64,000 nucleotides of DNA, from positions 684,501 to 748,500 of the forward strand of contig NC_088311.1 of assembly GCF_910592395.1 (NCBI RefSeq), given 5' to 3'. A program made the position numbers and the translations under genes. Below are positions 37,689 through 49,069 of the stretch, in pieces. Under the pieces are notes generated by a model. The model did not search any database. It was not told the origin of the DNA and saw only the letters and a list, made by a program, of their open reading frames with translations. Origin of the DNA: Lineus longissimus. Taxonomy: Eukaryota; Nemertea; Pilidiophora; Heteronemertea; Lineidae. Position 1 is the first letter of the stretch. Each line of letters starts with the position of its first letter.

Positions 37689-38708
37689 CTAATGAGAGAA
37701 TAACTGCGTTGATTTTCGCAATGTTTCATAGCGACCCGTAATTATGATCAGTAACTCCTTTCTAAACCGTTTACAAGACAACACATACATATAGAAGTTC
37801 AAACAGTAGTTTAAACTTTCCATGAAGATGGCAAAATTGGCAGTCAGGACTTGTATATGAAATATAAGTTCCGAAGATGGGTCATAATTGAGATACAACC
37901 AGAAGAGTTGCTCAAATCTATTTGGTATAATACTTATGATAAATATACATGTTACCATTAGAGTGGTATTTGTTATAGATGTTTCTATAGACGAAGGTCG
38001 TTTTCTTCTTGACAGACTAGTATCTCTTGCGCTTATGAAGATAGCACGAATGATGCCGATGTTGCAGATGAGAAGACATACAAAAGGTATATAAATGATG
38101 ATTGCATTAAACACCTGGTCAAACACAAGGTGGCCAATGAAATGATACGTGCAATACCATGATCTTAAATCTTCATGGTAAGACCGAAAGAGTTGTGCAC
38201 ACCCCAGGACTGTGCCCAAGGAAATGATCACAAATACAAGTTGTTTCGACCGTCGCATCGTGCAGACGGTTGCAGCCTTCAGTGGCCAGGTTAGAGCCAC
38301 GAATCTGTCGATTGCCATGACGGTCAATAAAAGAGGAGACAGGATTAAACCAAAATGAAACATTGCGAAGTAAAATAGACAAAAATATGTCTTGATGGAT
38401 GGTTCCAATAGAATGTTCGAGGCGACAACGAGTAGATACCGCTGAATCATTCGGCCAAAGATGTAAGCGCTGTCAGATATCGCGAGACATCGCATGTAAA
38501 AACACGTGGTTGATTTGCTGTACTTTGATTGGTTCATGAGAAGGAAGCTCAGGATGTTGCCAAGCATTCCGACTACCACAAGAATGGGTGGCAGGATGGT
38601 TACCAGGGTGAAGTTGACAATATTGAGAACAGGGATATAAGAAATGGACTTTTGAATGACGGGAGAGCTTACTTCTTTTGAGATTGTGTGTGTTTCCTCG
38701 CCGGCCAT
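37689..38708 (-). CDS. Rhodopsin-family GPCR, peptide-receptor-like (copy 1a)
   Basis: Single-exon, 339 aa, seven predicted membrane segments. TM1 contains GMLGNILSFLLM (N1.50), TM2 LAISD (D2.50), TM3 starts with YFC (disulfide Cys) and ends MAIDRFVALTWPL (DRF instead of DRY). ECL2 has SWYC, TM5 is FNAIIIYIPFVCLL, TM6 contains FIISIIP, and TM7 ESLNYCLNFYMY has NFxxY in place of NPxxY, followed by basic CKRFRKEL helix 8. The NFxxY and ITNTT...TM6 style resembles invertebrate FMRFamide-type and other neuropeptide receptors, but the ligand is unknown. The N-terminus lacks a signal peptide, which is normal for the class. Intronless and clustered with three relatives. Confidence 0.9.
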   Translation of the reverse strand: MAGEETHTISKEVSSPVIQKSISYIPVLNIVNFTLVTILPPILVVVGMLGNILSFLLMNQSKYSKSTTCFYMRCLAISDSAYIFGRMIQRYLLVVASNILLEPSIKTYFCLFYFAMFHFGLILSPLLLTVMAIDRFVALTWPLKAATVCTMRRSKQLVFVIISLGTVLGCAQLFRSYHEDLRSWYCTYHFIGHLVFDQVFNAIIIYIPFVCLLICNIGIIRAIFISARDTSLSRRKRPSSIETSITNTTLMVTCIFIISIIPNRFEQLFWLYLNYDPSSELIFHIQVLTANFAIFMESLNYCLNFYMYVLSCKRFRKELLIIITGRYETLRKSTQLFSH

Positions 38709-39409
38709 GATGCGGATGTTTGAATCTGCGTATGTTTCAGTCAGAATTAGGAAAAACTTTATTTGCCCCGCATTAGGGCCCCTCTGTCCTCCAACTTGTT
38801 GTCACAAGTAAACCTACACGAAAGAAGGAATTTGAGCGACGACTTAATACAAGTATCCAATTGTGGCATGTCCAACACTGTTTCAAGGGTAAGCTGATGT
38901 TGAACTTGACGCTCTTCCTCATGCGAGCATGAGCAAAAATATGCATCTTTTTCGAATTCTACAAGAGCGTCATTTTTAAAAGATCAACGACGGAAAAGTG
39001 GATTAAAATGGAAGGAGGGACAGGTGAAGGAAACTCGTCGTTTCCAGCTTTCGAGGGACCGTCCGTTCTGTAGATCTGCCAAGTTGACAAGGATTCCAAC
39101 TCCTCAAACCCGACCTCGTCATCATGATGGCGTAATTGCCGTCATTAGCACAGGGATGAGATATTTTGAAGCCGTAAATCCCTGCACGAGTTAAACATTA
39201 TGTGCCTTTGGGCATTGTGTCGAAACGAGCTAATCGAGCAGGCAAACATATTATTTTGAGCATAACGTTTTTGCTTCAGTCCTAATGGCTTTTGGCCATC
39301 GATTAATGACGAATTGGGTCGGCATCTGAAAGATAAAGGGGGACACTAGATAGGGTTTTGTCTCAGCTGCTCCGGTTTCCTCCTCCAACTCTCTAGTTCT
39401 CATCTGTAT

Positions 39410-40447
39410 CTAGGTTACTGTTGAGAGAACCTTACTCCGCGTTGATTTTTGTGATGTTTTATAGCGACACATTATTATGATCAGTAACTCCTTTCTAAAC
39501 CGTTTACAAGACAACCCATACATATAGAAGTTCAAACAGTAGTTTAAACTTTCCATCAGGATGGCAAAATTGACAGACAAGATTTTTAAATGAACTATAA
39601 GTTTTGATGTAGGGTCAAAGCTATTGTATGACCAAAATGAATCCTCAAATAACATTGGTATTTTGCCTATGATGAAGATACATGTGACCGTCACGGTGGT
39701 GTTTGTAATCGATTTCTCAGTCGATGAGGACCGTTTTGTATTGGACAGGTGAGAAAGCTCCCGTTTGCTTTTGTAGACGGCACGGATTATACCAAGGTTG
39801 CAAAAGAGAAGACAGATGATAGGGATATAAACTGTAACTACATTGAACACCTGTTCAAATACTTCTGCGGCGACTTTAAAATGGTAAGGACAGTACCAAG
39901 ATATAAGCTCTGGACGGTGAGACCGAAGGAGTTGTATCAACCCCAGCACCGCACCTAAAGACGTGGTGCCAAACACCAGCTGTTTCGACCGTCGCATCGT
40001 GCAGACGGTTGCAGCCTTCAGTGGCCAGGTTAGAGCCACGAATCTGTCGATTGCCATGACCGTCAATAAAAGCGGTGATAAGACATATCCGAAATAAAAA
40101 ACTGACAAGTAAAAAAGACAGAAGTATGTCTCCACCGCTTGTTCTAGTAGAATGTTCGAGGCGACAACGAGTAGATACCGCAGAATCATTCGGCCAAAGA
40201 TATAAACGCTGTCAAATTTTGCGAGACATCGCATGTAAAAACACGTGGTGGATTTGCTGTATTTTGGTTGGTTCATGAGAAGAAAGCTGAGAAAATTACC
40301 GATTCCTCCAACCACTGCAAGGACTGGTGGAATGATGATTACGATGATGAAGTTGACAACCGTGAAGACAGAGAAAAGTGTAGATGTTTCTTCCCGACGA
40401 CTGGCGGTAGAACTTTCCAAAGAGATTGAGAATGTTTCCAGGGTCAT
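39410..40447 (-). CDS. Rhodopsin-family GPCR, peptide-receptor-like (copy 2a)
   Basis: Single-exon, 345 aa starting MTLETFSISLE. The frame stays open upstream to an ATG at 40648, but the sister copy in block 2 has a one-base length difference in that leader, so only the MTLETF start is shared. Seven membrane segments: TM1 GGIGNFLSFLLM, TM2 LAKFD, TM3 YFC...MAIDRFVALTWPL, ECL2 SWYC, TM6 IIGKIP, TM7 ESLNYCLNFYMYGLSCKRF. It is clearly paralogous to copy 1a, with near-identical TM1, TM3-4 and TM7 but divergent N-terminus, ECL2, ICL3 and ECL3, so ligand preference may differ. Its 3' flank also resembles that of copy 1a, showing that the older duplication included flanking DNA. Confidence 0.9.
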   Translation of the reverse strand: MTLETFSISLESSTASRREETSTLFSVFTVVNFIIVIIIPPVLAVVGGIGNFLSFLLMNQPKYSKSTTCFYMRCLAKFDSVYIFGRMILRYLLVVASNILLEQAVETYFCLFYLSVFYFGYVLSPLLLTVMAIDRFVALTWPLKAATVCTMRRSKQLVFGTTSLGAVLGLIQLLRSHRPELISWYCPYHFKVAAEVFEQVFNVVTVYIPIICLLFCNLGIIRAVYKSKRELSHLSNTKRSSSTEKSITNTTVTVTCIFIIGKIPMLFEDSFWSYNSFDPTSKLIVHLKILSVNFAILMESLNYCLNFYMYGLSCKRFRKELLIIIMCRYKTSQKSTRSKVLSTVT

Positions 40448-41386
40448 AATGCTGGGCAAGTTTATCTCCAAGCAGCTGTAGTGACCCGGCCAGATTTTTC
40501 CGCCGAAACATGAGTTACCCTTCAAACAGAGAAAAGGGAAACAGTGAAGATGTCGAGTCCCGATATGTGAGTGAAGAACGGGGAGGAGCTGATGACACTT
40601 ATTCACGCGCCTTCGGCGCAGGTTTGTATCCACATCATTCATATACATTACCAGAAAGCGTTCTAATATGTCGATTGGAAGCGTTTGCCTCCCTTATTGA
40701 CAAATTATAAAGCAATGGGTTGATGCACACTCAAAACAGCAATTCACAAGAATTGCTCAACGGATGGGGACCACGCATTGGCCACAGGCGTTTGTTATCG
40801 TGTTTTGTGGACCTCGCAAACTGGCTCAACAACGATACTTTTCTGTCAGGTGGTGTCGTGCTGTTGCTGTGACTGGTTCTTACGCCATGAGCAGATGCCA
40901 AAATTCCTTTAAATCCATTCTTCTTGATATGAGACCACGCAAGTAACTAAAGGGATTTGCAGCAAACTAAATGGATGGATGGAAAAAGGTTAGTTAGCCT
41001 TGCGCTTATCTTGAGCAGCATCGGTTCCTGGTTCTATACAAGTGTCATTTGGCTGATTATGGCAGGTCTGAGGAGCTTGTAGAGGACGTTAGTATGAAAG
41101 CTGAGGAGGGGTCATCGAGAGGTTCTGTCTTCCTGCGGTGGTGCCATTTAGCTGAATAAAACCCTAACTTGAGTCATACTATATCATAATCATCCAGACC
41201 ATTACAAGACCCGTTGGGACAAAACGAATGCATCTCCTGTGAGAAAACTGTGTTTTTTATAGGTCTGTCAGTTGCCTGAGGCAACCTGCTAATATTTTTC
41301 ATGTGTCGTTGCGAATACGAATACCGCCCGGGGCAGCTGGACGATGAGTGTTTGGAACCTACAGCGTAGCCATCGAAAGCGCAACT

Positions 41387-41648
41387 AGAGGCCTGGCGGC
41401 TGGATAGCTACGCTGCTTCTTAGTGGCCTCTTGTCTCTCTGATCATTGTTAACTAGAGGCCTGGTGGCTACGCTGCTTCTTGGCCTCTTGTTCTCTCTAA
41501 TCGTTGATAACTAGAGGCCTGGTGGACTGAGTGGCTACGCTGCTTCTCGGCCTCTTGTCTCTCTAATCGTTGATAACTAGAGGCCTGGTGGACTGAGTGG
41601 CTACGCTGCTTCTTGGCCTCTTGTTCTCTCTAATCGTTGATAACTAGA
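41387..41648. repeat. Minisatellite of about 65-bp units at end of block 1
   Basis: About four units of ctagaggcctggtggactga gtggctacgctgcttctcgg cctcttgtctctctaatcgt tgataa, the first ones shorter or variant. It marks the junction between the two duplicated blocks. Confidence 0.92.
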
Positions 41649-42067
41649 AGTTGTCGTTCATCAACCCCTGATAAAGCTGAAGCAGTTCATCATGGTTTAG
41701 TTTCTCTTGTTTATGGACCTATGGAGTGTGCTGCTTGACCCCAGGCCAAGTTCATTAAGTGGATTAGTTAACAAATAAATCTGGAAACTTGGACCTATCC
41801 TATGTACAGGGCAATATCAGTATCCATTACGTTATAAACGGGTAAAGAGTTTCTGCCTCTGACTGTTTGGCAGATGGTGGTGGGATTGTTCCCGGTCGCA
41901 CCACGGTTTAGGTGGAAGCAATGACAGCATGGGATACACGTACTTTTGTACTCGCTCGATTGCACATCACTGAGACAAAAAGTACATGCATTCTTGCTGA
42001 ACTACATCCTTGTGACCATAGGGTCATTCGCAATAAACTCCCGCCTCCCCTCGTATGGTTTATACTC

Positions 42068-42345
42068 GTTGTTCTAACAACCGTGACGGCTAAGCTGTTT
42101 GGTCTCTGATCTGTTCCAACCAGCATGACGGTTCTGCCTGGTCGATGTTCTAACCACCGTGGCGGCTCTGCCTGGTCGATGTTCTAACCACCGTGGCGGC
42201 TCTGCCCCTGGACTCTCTTCCAACAACCTTGACGGCTAAGATGTTTGGTCTCTGACCTGTTCCAACCAGCATGACGGTTCTGCCGAATCGATGTTCTAAC
42301 AATCGTAGCGGCTCTACCTGGTCTACCAACCGTGACGGCTCTATC
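42068..42345. repeat. Minisatellite downstream of GPCR 1b (contracted copy)
   Basis: Same half-units as the array at 37036-37470 but about 183 bases shorter, meaning units were lost in this copy or gained in the other since the block duplication. Confidence 0.88.
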
Positions 42346-42563
42346 TCGACAGTCTTTCCATTTCTTACACTAATGATTTGGCATCAAGCACTCCTTTCAA
42401 AATCGTTTTTACTTTCTTTCTTAAAGATGACATCGATTGATAAGCATTTTGAATTGTCAAATGAAAGATAGAGGGAGACACTCGATTACAAGTGCATGAA
42501 GGTTCTCTCTGGGGGCTCCGGTTTCTTCCTCCAACGTTCCTGTTCTCATCTCTATCTAAGTTA

Positions 42564-43585
42564 CTAATGAGAGAATAACTGCGTCGATTTTCGCAATGTT
42601 TCATAGCGACCTGTAATTATGATCAGTAACTCCTTTCTAAACCGTTTACAAGACAACACATACATATAGAAGTTCAAACAGTAGTTTAAACTTTCCATGA
42701 AGATGGCAAAATTGGCAGTCAGGACTTGTATATGAAATATAAGTTCCGAAGATGGGTCATAATTGAGATACAACCAGAAGAGTTGCTCAAATCTATTTGG
42801 TATAATACTTATGATAAATATACAAGTTACCATTAGAGTGGTATTTGTTATTATGTTTCTATAGACGAAGGTCGTTTTCTTCTTGACAGACTAGTATCTC
42901 TTGCGCTTATGAAGATAGCACGAATGATGCCGATGTTGCAGATGAGACTAAGACATACAAAAGGTATATAAATGATGATTGCATTAAACACCTGGTCAAA
43001 CACAAGGTGGCCAATGAAATGATACGTGCAATACCATGATCTTAAATCTTCATGGTAAGACCGAAAGAGTTGTACACACCCCAGGACTGTGCCCAAGGAA
43101 ATGATCACAAATACAAGTTGTTTCGACCGTCGCATCGTGCAGACGGTTGCAGCCTTCAGTGGCCACGTTAGAGCCACGAATCTGTCGATTGCCATGACGG
43201 TCAATAAAAGAGGAGACAGGATTAAACCAAACTGAAACATTGCGAAGTAAAATAGACAAAAATATGTCTTGATGGATGGTTCTAATAGAATGTTCGAGGC
43301 GACAACGAGTAGATACCGCTGAATCATTCGGCCAAAGATGTAAGCGCTGTCAGATATCGCGAGACATCGCATGTAAAAACACGTGGTTGATTTGCTGTAC
43401 TTTGATTGGTTCATGAGAAGGAAGCTCAGGATGTTGCCAAGCATTCCGACTACCACAAGAATGGGTGGTAGGATGGTTACCAGGGTGAAGTTGACAATAT
43501 TGAGAACAGGGATATAAGAAATGGACTTTTGAATGACGGGAGAGCTTACTTCTTTTGAGATTGTGTGTGTTTCCTCGCCGGCCAT
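42564..43585 (-). pseudogene. Rhodopsin-family GPCR copy 1b, frameshifted
   Basis: Counterpart of copy 1a in block 2. Residues 1-244 (43585 down to 42851) are open and nearly identical to 1a (for example MFQFGL for MFHFGL and GCVQLF for GCAQLF, plus one in-frame Ser insertion in TM5). Near 42850 one base is missing relative to 1a (ttgttattatg against ttgttatagatg), so the frame breaks in the third intracellular loop; TM6-TM7 continue in another frame at 42564-42833. Read literally, the product loses TM6, TM7 and helix 8 and should not signal. A sequencing or assembly error is the main alternative. Confidence 0.85.
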
Positions 43586-44284
43586 GATGCGGATGTTTGA
43601 ATAGATATGTTTCAGTCAGAATTAGGAAAAACTTTATTTGTCCCACATTAGGGCCCCTCTGTCCTCCAACTTGTTGTCACAAGTAAACCTACACGAAAGA
43701 AGGAATTTGAGCGACGACTTAATACAAGTATCCAATTGTGGCATGTCCAACACTGTTTCAAGGGTAAGCTGATGTTGAACTTGACGCTCTTCCTTATGCG
43801 AGCATGAGCAAAAATATGCATCTTTTTCTAATTCTATAAGAGCGTCATTTTTAAAAGATCCACGACGGAATAGTGGGTTAAAATGGAAGAAGGGACAGGT
43901 GAAGGAAACTCGTCGTTTCCAGCTTTCGAGGGACCGTCCGTTCTGTAGATCTGCCAAGTTCACAAGGATTCCAACTCCTCAAACCCGACCTCGTCATCAT
44001 GATGGCGTAATTGCCGTCATTAGCACAGGGATGAGATGTTTTGAAGCCGTAAATCCCTGCACGAGTTAAACATTATGTGCCTTTGGGCATTGTGTCGAAA
44101 CGAGCTAATCGAGCAGGCAACCATAATATTTTGAGCATAACGTTTTTGCTTCAGTCCAAATGGCTTTTGGCCATCGATTAATGACGAATTGGGTCGGCAT
44201 CTGAAAGATAAAGGGGGACACTAGATAGGGTTTTGTCTCTGCTGCTCCGGTTTCCTCCTCCAACTCTCTAGTTCTCATCTGTAT

Positions 44285-45325
44285 CTAGGTTACTGTTGAG
44301 AGAACCTTACTCCGCGTTGATTTTTGTAATGTTTTATAGCGACACATTATTATGATCAGTAACTCCTTTCTAAACCGTTTACAAGACAACCCATACATAT
44401 AGAAGTTCAAACAGTAGTTTAAACTTTCCATCAGGATGGCAAAATTTATAGACAAGATTTTTAAATGAACTATAAGTTTTGATGTAGGGTCAAAGCTATT
44501 GTATGACCAAAATGAATCCTCAAATAACATCGGTATTTTGCTTATGATGAAGATACATGTGACCATCACGGTGGTGCTTGTAATCGATTTCTCAGTCGAT
44601 GAGGACCGTTTTGTATTGGACAGGTGAGAAAGCTCCCGTTTGCTTTTGTAGACGGCACGGATTATACCAAGGTTGCAAAAGAGAAGACAGATGATAGGGA
44701 TATAAGCTGTAACTACATTGAACACCTGGTCAAATACTCCTGCGGCAACTTTAAAATGGTAAGGACAGTACCAAGATATAAGCTCTGGACGGTGAGACCG
44801 AAGGAGTTGTATCAACCCCAGCACCGCACCTAAAGACGTGGTGCCAAACACCAGCTGTTTCGACCGTCGCATCGTGCAGACGTTTGCAGCCTTCAGTGGC
44901 CAGGTTAGAGCCACGAATCTGTCGATTGCCATGATGGTCAATAAAAGCGGGGACAAGACACATCCGAAATAAAAAACTGACAAGTAAAAAAGACAGAAGT
45001 ATGTCTCCACCGCTTGTTCTAGTAGAATGTTCGAGGCGACAACGAGTAGATACCGCAGAATCATTCGGCCAAAGATATAAACGCTGTCAAATTTTGCGAG
45101 ACATCGCATGTAAAAACATGTGGTGGATTTGCTGTATTTTGGTTGGTTCATGAGAAGAAAGCTGAGAAAATTACCGATTCCTCCAACTACTGCAAGGACT
45201 GGTGGAATGATGATTACGATGATGAAGTTGACAACCGTGAAGACAGAGAAAAGTGTAGATGTTTCTTCCCGACGACTGGTGGTGGTAGAACATTCCAAAG
45301 AGATTGAGAATGTTTCCAGGGTCAT
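44285..45325 (-). CDS. Rhodopsin-family GPCR, peptide-receptor-like (copy 2b)
   Basis: Block 2 counterpart of copy 2a. Single-exon, 346 aa from MTLETFSISLEC, with all seven membrane segments, DRF, SWYC and NFYMY motifs intact. It differs from 2a at a handful of residues (for example an extra Thr in the N-terminal TTTSRREE run, FGC for FGY in TM3, IIS for IIG in TM6). The frame continues upstream to ATG 45388, but that leader is not frame-conserved with 2a, so I start at 45325. Confidence 0.9.
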   Translation of the reverse strand: MTLETFSISLECSTTTSRREETSTLFSVFTVVNFIIVIIIPPVLAVVGGIGNFLSFLLMNQPKYSKSTTCFYMRCLAKFDSVYIFGRMILRYLLVVASNILLEQAVETYFCLFYLSVFYFGCVLSPLLLTIMAIDRFVALTWPLKAANVCTMRRSKQLVFGTTSLGAVLGLIQLLRSHRPELISWYCPYHFKVAAGVFDQVFNVVTAYIPIICLLFCNLGIIRAVYKSKRELSHLSNTKRSSSTEKSITSTTVMVTCIFIISKIPMLFEDSFWSYNSFDPTSKLIVHLKILSINFAILMESLNYCLNFYMYGLSCKRFRKELLIIIMCRYKTLQKSTRSKVLSTVT

Positions 45326-46267
45326 AATGTGGGCAAATCTATCTCTCAGCAGCTGTAGTGACCCGGCCAGATTTTTCCGCCGAAACATGAGTTACCCTTC
45401 AAACAGAGAAAAGGGAAACAGTGAAGATGTCGAGTCCCGATATGTGAGTGAAGAACGGGGAGGAGCTGATGACACTTTTTCCCGCGCCTTCGGCGCAGGT
45501 TTGTGTACATGTCCGGATCATTCATATACATTACCAGAAAGCGTTCTAATAATATATCGATTAGACGCGTTCTCCTCCCTTATTGACAAAGCACTGGGTT
45601 GATGCACACTCAAAACAGCAATTCACGAGAATTGCTCAATGGGGATCAATTGCTCGGATGGGGACCACGCATTGGTCACAGGCGTTTGTTATCGTGTTTT
45701 GTGGACCTCGCAAACTGGCTCAACAACGATAGTTTTCTGTCAGGTGGTGTCTTGCTGTTGCTGTGACTGGTTCTTGTTCCATGAGCAGATGCCAAAACTC
45801 CTTTAAATCCATTTTTCTTGATATGAGACCACGCAAGCAACTAAAGGGACTTGCAGCAAACTAAACGGATGGATGGAAAAATGTGATTTAGCCTAGCGCT
45901 TATCTTGAGCAGCATCGGTTCCTGGTTCTATACAAGTGTCATTTGGCTGATTATGGCAGGTCTGAGGAGCTTGTAGAGGACGTTGGTGTGAAAGCTGAGG
46001 AGGGGTCATCGAGAGGTTCTGTCTTCCTGCCGTGGTGCCATTCAGCTGAATAAAACCCTAACTTGAGTCATACTATATCATAATCATCCAGACCATTACA
46101 AGACCCCTTGGGACAAAACGAATGCATCTCCTGTGGCAATATACAGTGAAAAAACCGTGTTTTTTTATAGGTCTGCCTGAGGCAACCTGCTAATATTTTT
46201 CATATGTTTTTGCGAATACGAATACCGCCCGAGGCAGCTGGACGATGAGTGTTTGGAACCTACAGCG

Positions 46268-46556
46268 TAGCCATCTAAAGCGCAACTAGAGGCCTGGCGG
46301 ATGGATAGCTACGCTGCTTCTTAGTGGCCTCTTATCGTTGATAACTAGAGGCCAGGTGAACTGAGTGGCTACGCTGCTTCTCGGCCTCTTGGTCTCTCCA
46401 ATCGTTGATAACTAGAGGCCAGGTGAACTGAGTGGCTACGCTGCTTCTCGGCCTCTTGTTCTCTCTAATCGTTGATAACTAGAGGCCTGGTGGACTGAGT
46501 GGCTACGCTGCTTCTCGGCCCCTTGTTCTCTCTAATCGTTGATAACTAGAGGCCTG
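46268..46556. repeat. Minisatellite of about 65-bp units at end of block 2
   Basis: Four or so units of the same family as 41387-41648 (ctagaggc(c/t)(t/a)ggtg, gtggctacgctgcttctcgg). It is the right boundary of the duplication. Confidence 0.9.
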
Positions 46557-49062
46557 GCTTATGGCTTATATAGGCCTATGTTTACCCAATCTAATTGAAT
46601 GATCAAATGGTAATAACCTTGATAAAATTAAAACCCACGGTCATACATCTAGAGATCTTCATATAGTCATCAACGCAGTCTGTTCACAGACGTCACTTTT
46701 TTCAGGCTTTCATTCGCAAGCTCATGAAAGTAACCATTGTTCTTATATTAGATTGTCTTTTTTGTCGTTTTGACCGTACCAGAGTCGATAAACAGGCACA
46801 TGATGACATCGAGCCGCCTGGCGTGGAGAGGGTGCTGAAATCAACCATATTGGGAAGAAATATTTGCCTTGGTTCGTTTGACAAGTCTACTCATTCAAAT
46901 TTTGGACTGACTTTCTCTATGTCGTTGTGAAGTAGTGACTTCTCTTCTAGGATTTCATGCGAAACACTGTTGTACTACTGGTAAGCTGAACGATGTGGTT
47001 TCTAATCAGTTTTATTTGAGCAAATGGGCCACGAAGTGACATCTCTTATGTTACAACACATTGCTGTTGTATTGGTGCAAAGCTTGTCTCGAAAACGAAA
47101 AACCAAACTAACATTTTTCATTCTAAACAATGGTTTGATTTCGAGAGACGTTATAAGAGCATGCGTTGTAATGAAAGTTAAGCTTACACCACAGCCGCGC
47201 GCGTTTCTACTTTCATCACTCAGATTAGTGTCGTCAGTGCATTTCTACCTGACTTCAGTTAAAAGTGATCATGATTTGATCCCATCGGCAGTGTCCAAGG
47301 AATTGTTAAAAGATCATGACACTTTAGATTGATAATCTTCAGAAAAGACGATTTATCTCTCATTGTACTTGGCCCGCTGGGGATGATTTGGTAATTGAAA
47401 GCTTAAAGTGTCCTCAATGATCGCAATTTCCACAGTCGTCATAGAATAGCTCAGGCACTGTAAACTCGGTCAGGAGCGGTCGCCACTTTTCTATGAACCA
47501 TTACCAAATTCCTCTTGAAAAAAGGTGTTTGTGACACAAATTGTCGTATTTGTATAAAGAAAACAATCACATTTGAGAAGCTTATCAAATCCCCTGTCAT
47601 AAAAATAAGTTTGGTGATTCATCATGTGATCAAGCGGAGGTAAGCTTTTAATGGAGAGAGATCAAGTAGATCCTGTCATATAACAGAAACACTACACATG
47701 TCGCAGAGACTCATCCGCTTGTCTCGCAAGCATATAACTTCATAACAAAATCTGTCCAATTTTCGATTAAGTTTTATCGCAGCATGGTGTCTCATTGAAA
47801 AGAAAGAAAAATGATCCAAGCAGAGGAGAAGTCAACCCTGTCACCATATTTGGGAAAGTCCTTGCATTTAAGGTTCTTTTAAAGACTGATTAATCCCCGT
47901 CCCAAAGGACGCCGGCATGAATAATCCCAGTCAACATCGTAACAACCAATAAGTAAATATGTCTTCATGTATGATCGGTCCTAGATCATTTCGCTTGGTC
48001 AAGTCATCGCCCAAGTTACAAATCATAACATGAAAGATTGGTAAATCGAGAAAAAGAACGTTCACTTGGAAGACAAGTCTCCTCCAGGGTTGTGACTGTC
48101 CTCAGATTATTTTACTCGTCACATGGTCACGGAGTCAAACATGTTTCCAGAGCGACCTCAAGGTAGGCTGATCCAAACTTCATGTCCGTCTCTGAGTTTC
48201 TGGTGTTCCCCTCCTTACGACTGACCACTGAAACAGAAGATGACCCAGCTCTCGGCTGTTCTGTGGCTCAATCACTGTGTCCCGCTTCATCTGGTAGTCT
48301 CTCGATGTTGCCCGGTCAGGATAGAGTAACTTTTTTTTTACATTGGAGAATTCCGAAAGATTATGATACGTTTTGGAGGACGACATTACAACCCCAGGCT
48401 AATGAATTTCATCTGAGTGCGACCGACGGGACAATTACGACTGGGTACCCACATATATAACGCATGAAGCTTCTTAATTGGTTGAAATGACATATTGCAC
48501 AGTTCATGTCGAGATTTTTCAATATCAACCTTGAGCCTTTGTTAAGCTGTCGATATCGAGGAAATAATGACACCAAGATTAAATGATAAAGGTTTTGAAA
48601 TAAAGGCTGAGCTGTCGATTCGCTCGTTGATAAGGCAGGTTCTAGTGAAGTGGAGCGGTCACATTGGGATTTGTGTTCGAACAACAAGAGATTCGTACGG
48701 ATTTGATAAAGTGAAAATTTTCCAAAGGATTTTTTTTCCATACATGGCCAGCAGTCGTAATTTCGATTGCCACTAACAATCCCACTCCTGTCCTTTCGGT
48801 ATTTGTCATATGCACTGAGCACTGTCGTCCTGAGCCATCATGACTAGTGTTGGTTGTTCCTGGGTGGTGGCACTTTATTCACGACGGCCCTTAACCGATC
48901 CTACAGAACCCCCATAGCTAGTTACAAAGGGACTACTGTCACTCCGAAGGGACTGAGTAACTCTAATGATGCCTCAACGGCCCCTAATGGACCTAACAGT
49001 ATTCTTCCTTTTCAGCAGATGTAAGGTTGTTCTGTTTTTCAGTTATTTTCTTCTTCTTGCAG
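46557..49062. other. Interval between GPCR cluster and Tctex1-domain gene
   Basis: About 2.5 kb with unrecognised open frames, the longest about 137 residues on the minus strand (48409-48822), without domains or splice context. The right end has a strong acceptor (ttcttcttgcag, ending 49062) just before the Tctex1 start codon, so a 5' non-coding exon of that gene probably lies somewhere in this interval. Confidence 0.5.
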
Positions 49063-49069
49063 GCCCATC

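Larger units (their letters stand above)
36592..46556. repeat. Tandem segmental duplication, two copies of about 5 kb
   Basis: Block 1 (about 36592-41649) and block 2 (about 41650-46556) match along their lengths at a few percent divergence or less. Corresponding points are 36854/41912 (offset 5058) and 37490/42365, 39410/44285 (offset 4875). The 183-base change in offset lies in an internal minisatellite. Each block holds two minus-strand GPCR genes and ends in a minisatellite of about 65 bp per unit. Confidence 0.95.

Noticed and set aside
40448-40648. Longer GPCR 2a start at ATG 40648
   Set aside because: The leader is Cys/His/Arg-rich and not membrane-protein-like, and the sister copy has a one-base length change there, so the frame is not conserved.
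48409-48822. 137-residue minus-strand open frame
   Set aside because: No domain, no homology I recognise, no splice context; ordinary for A+T-moderate DNA.
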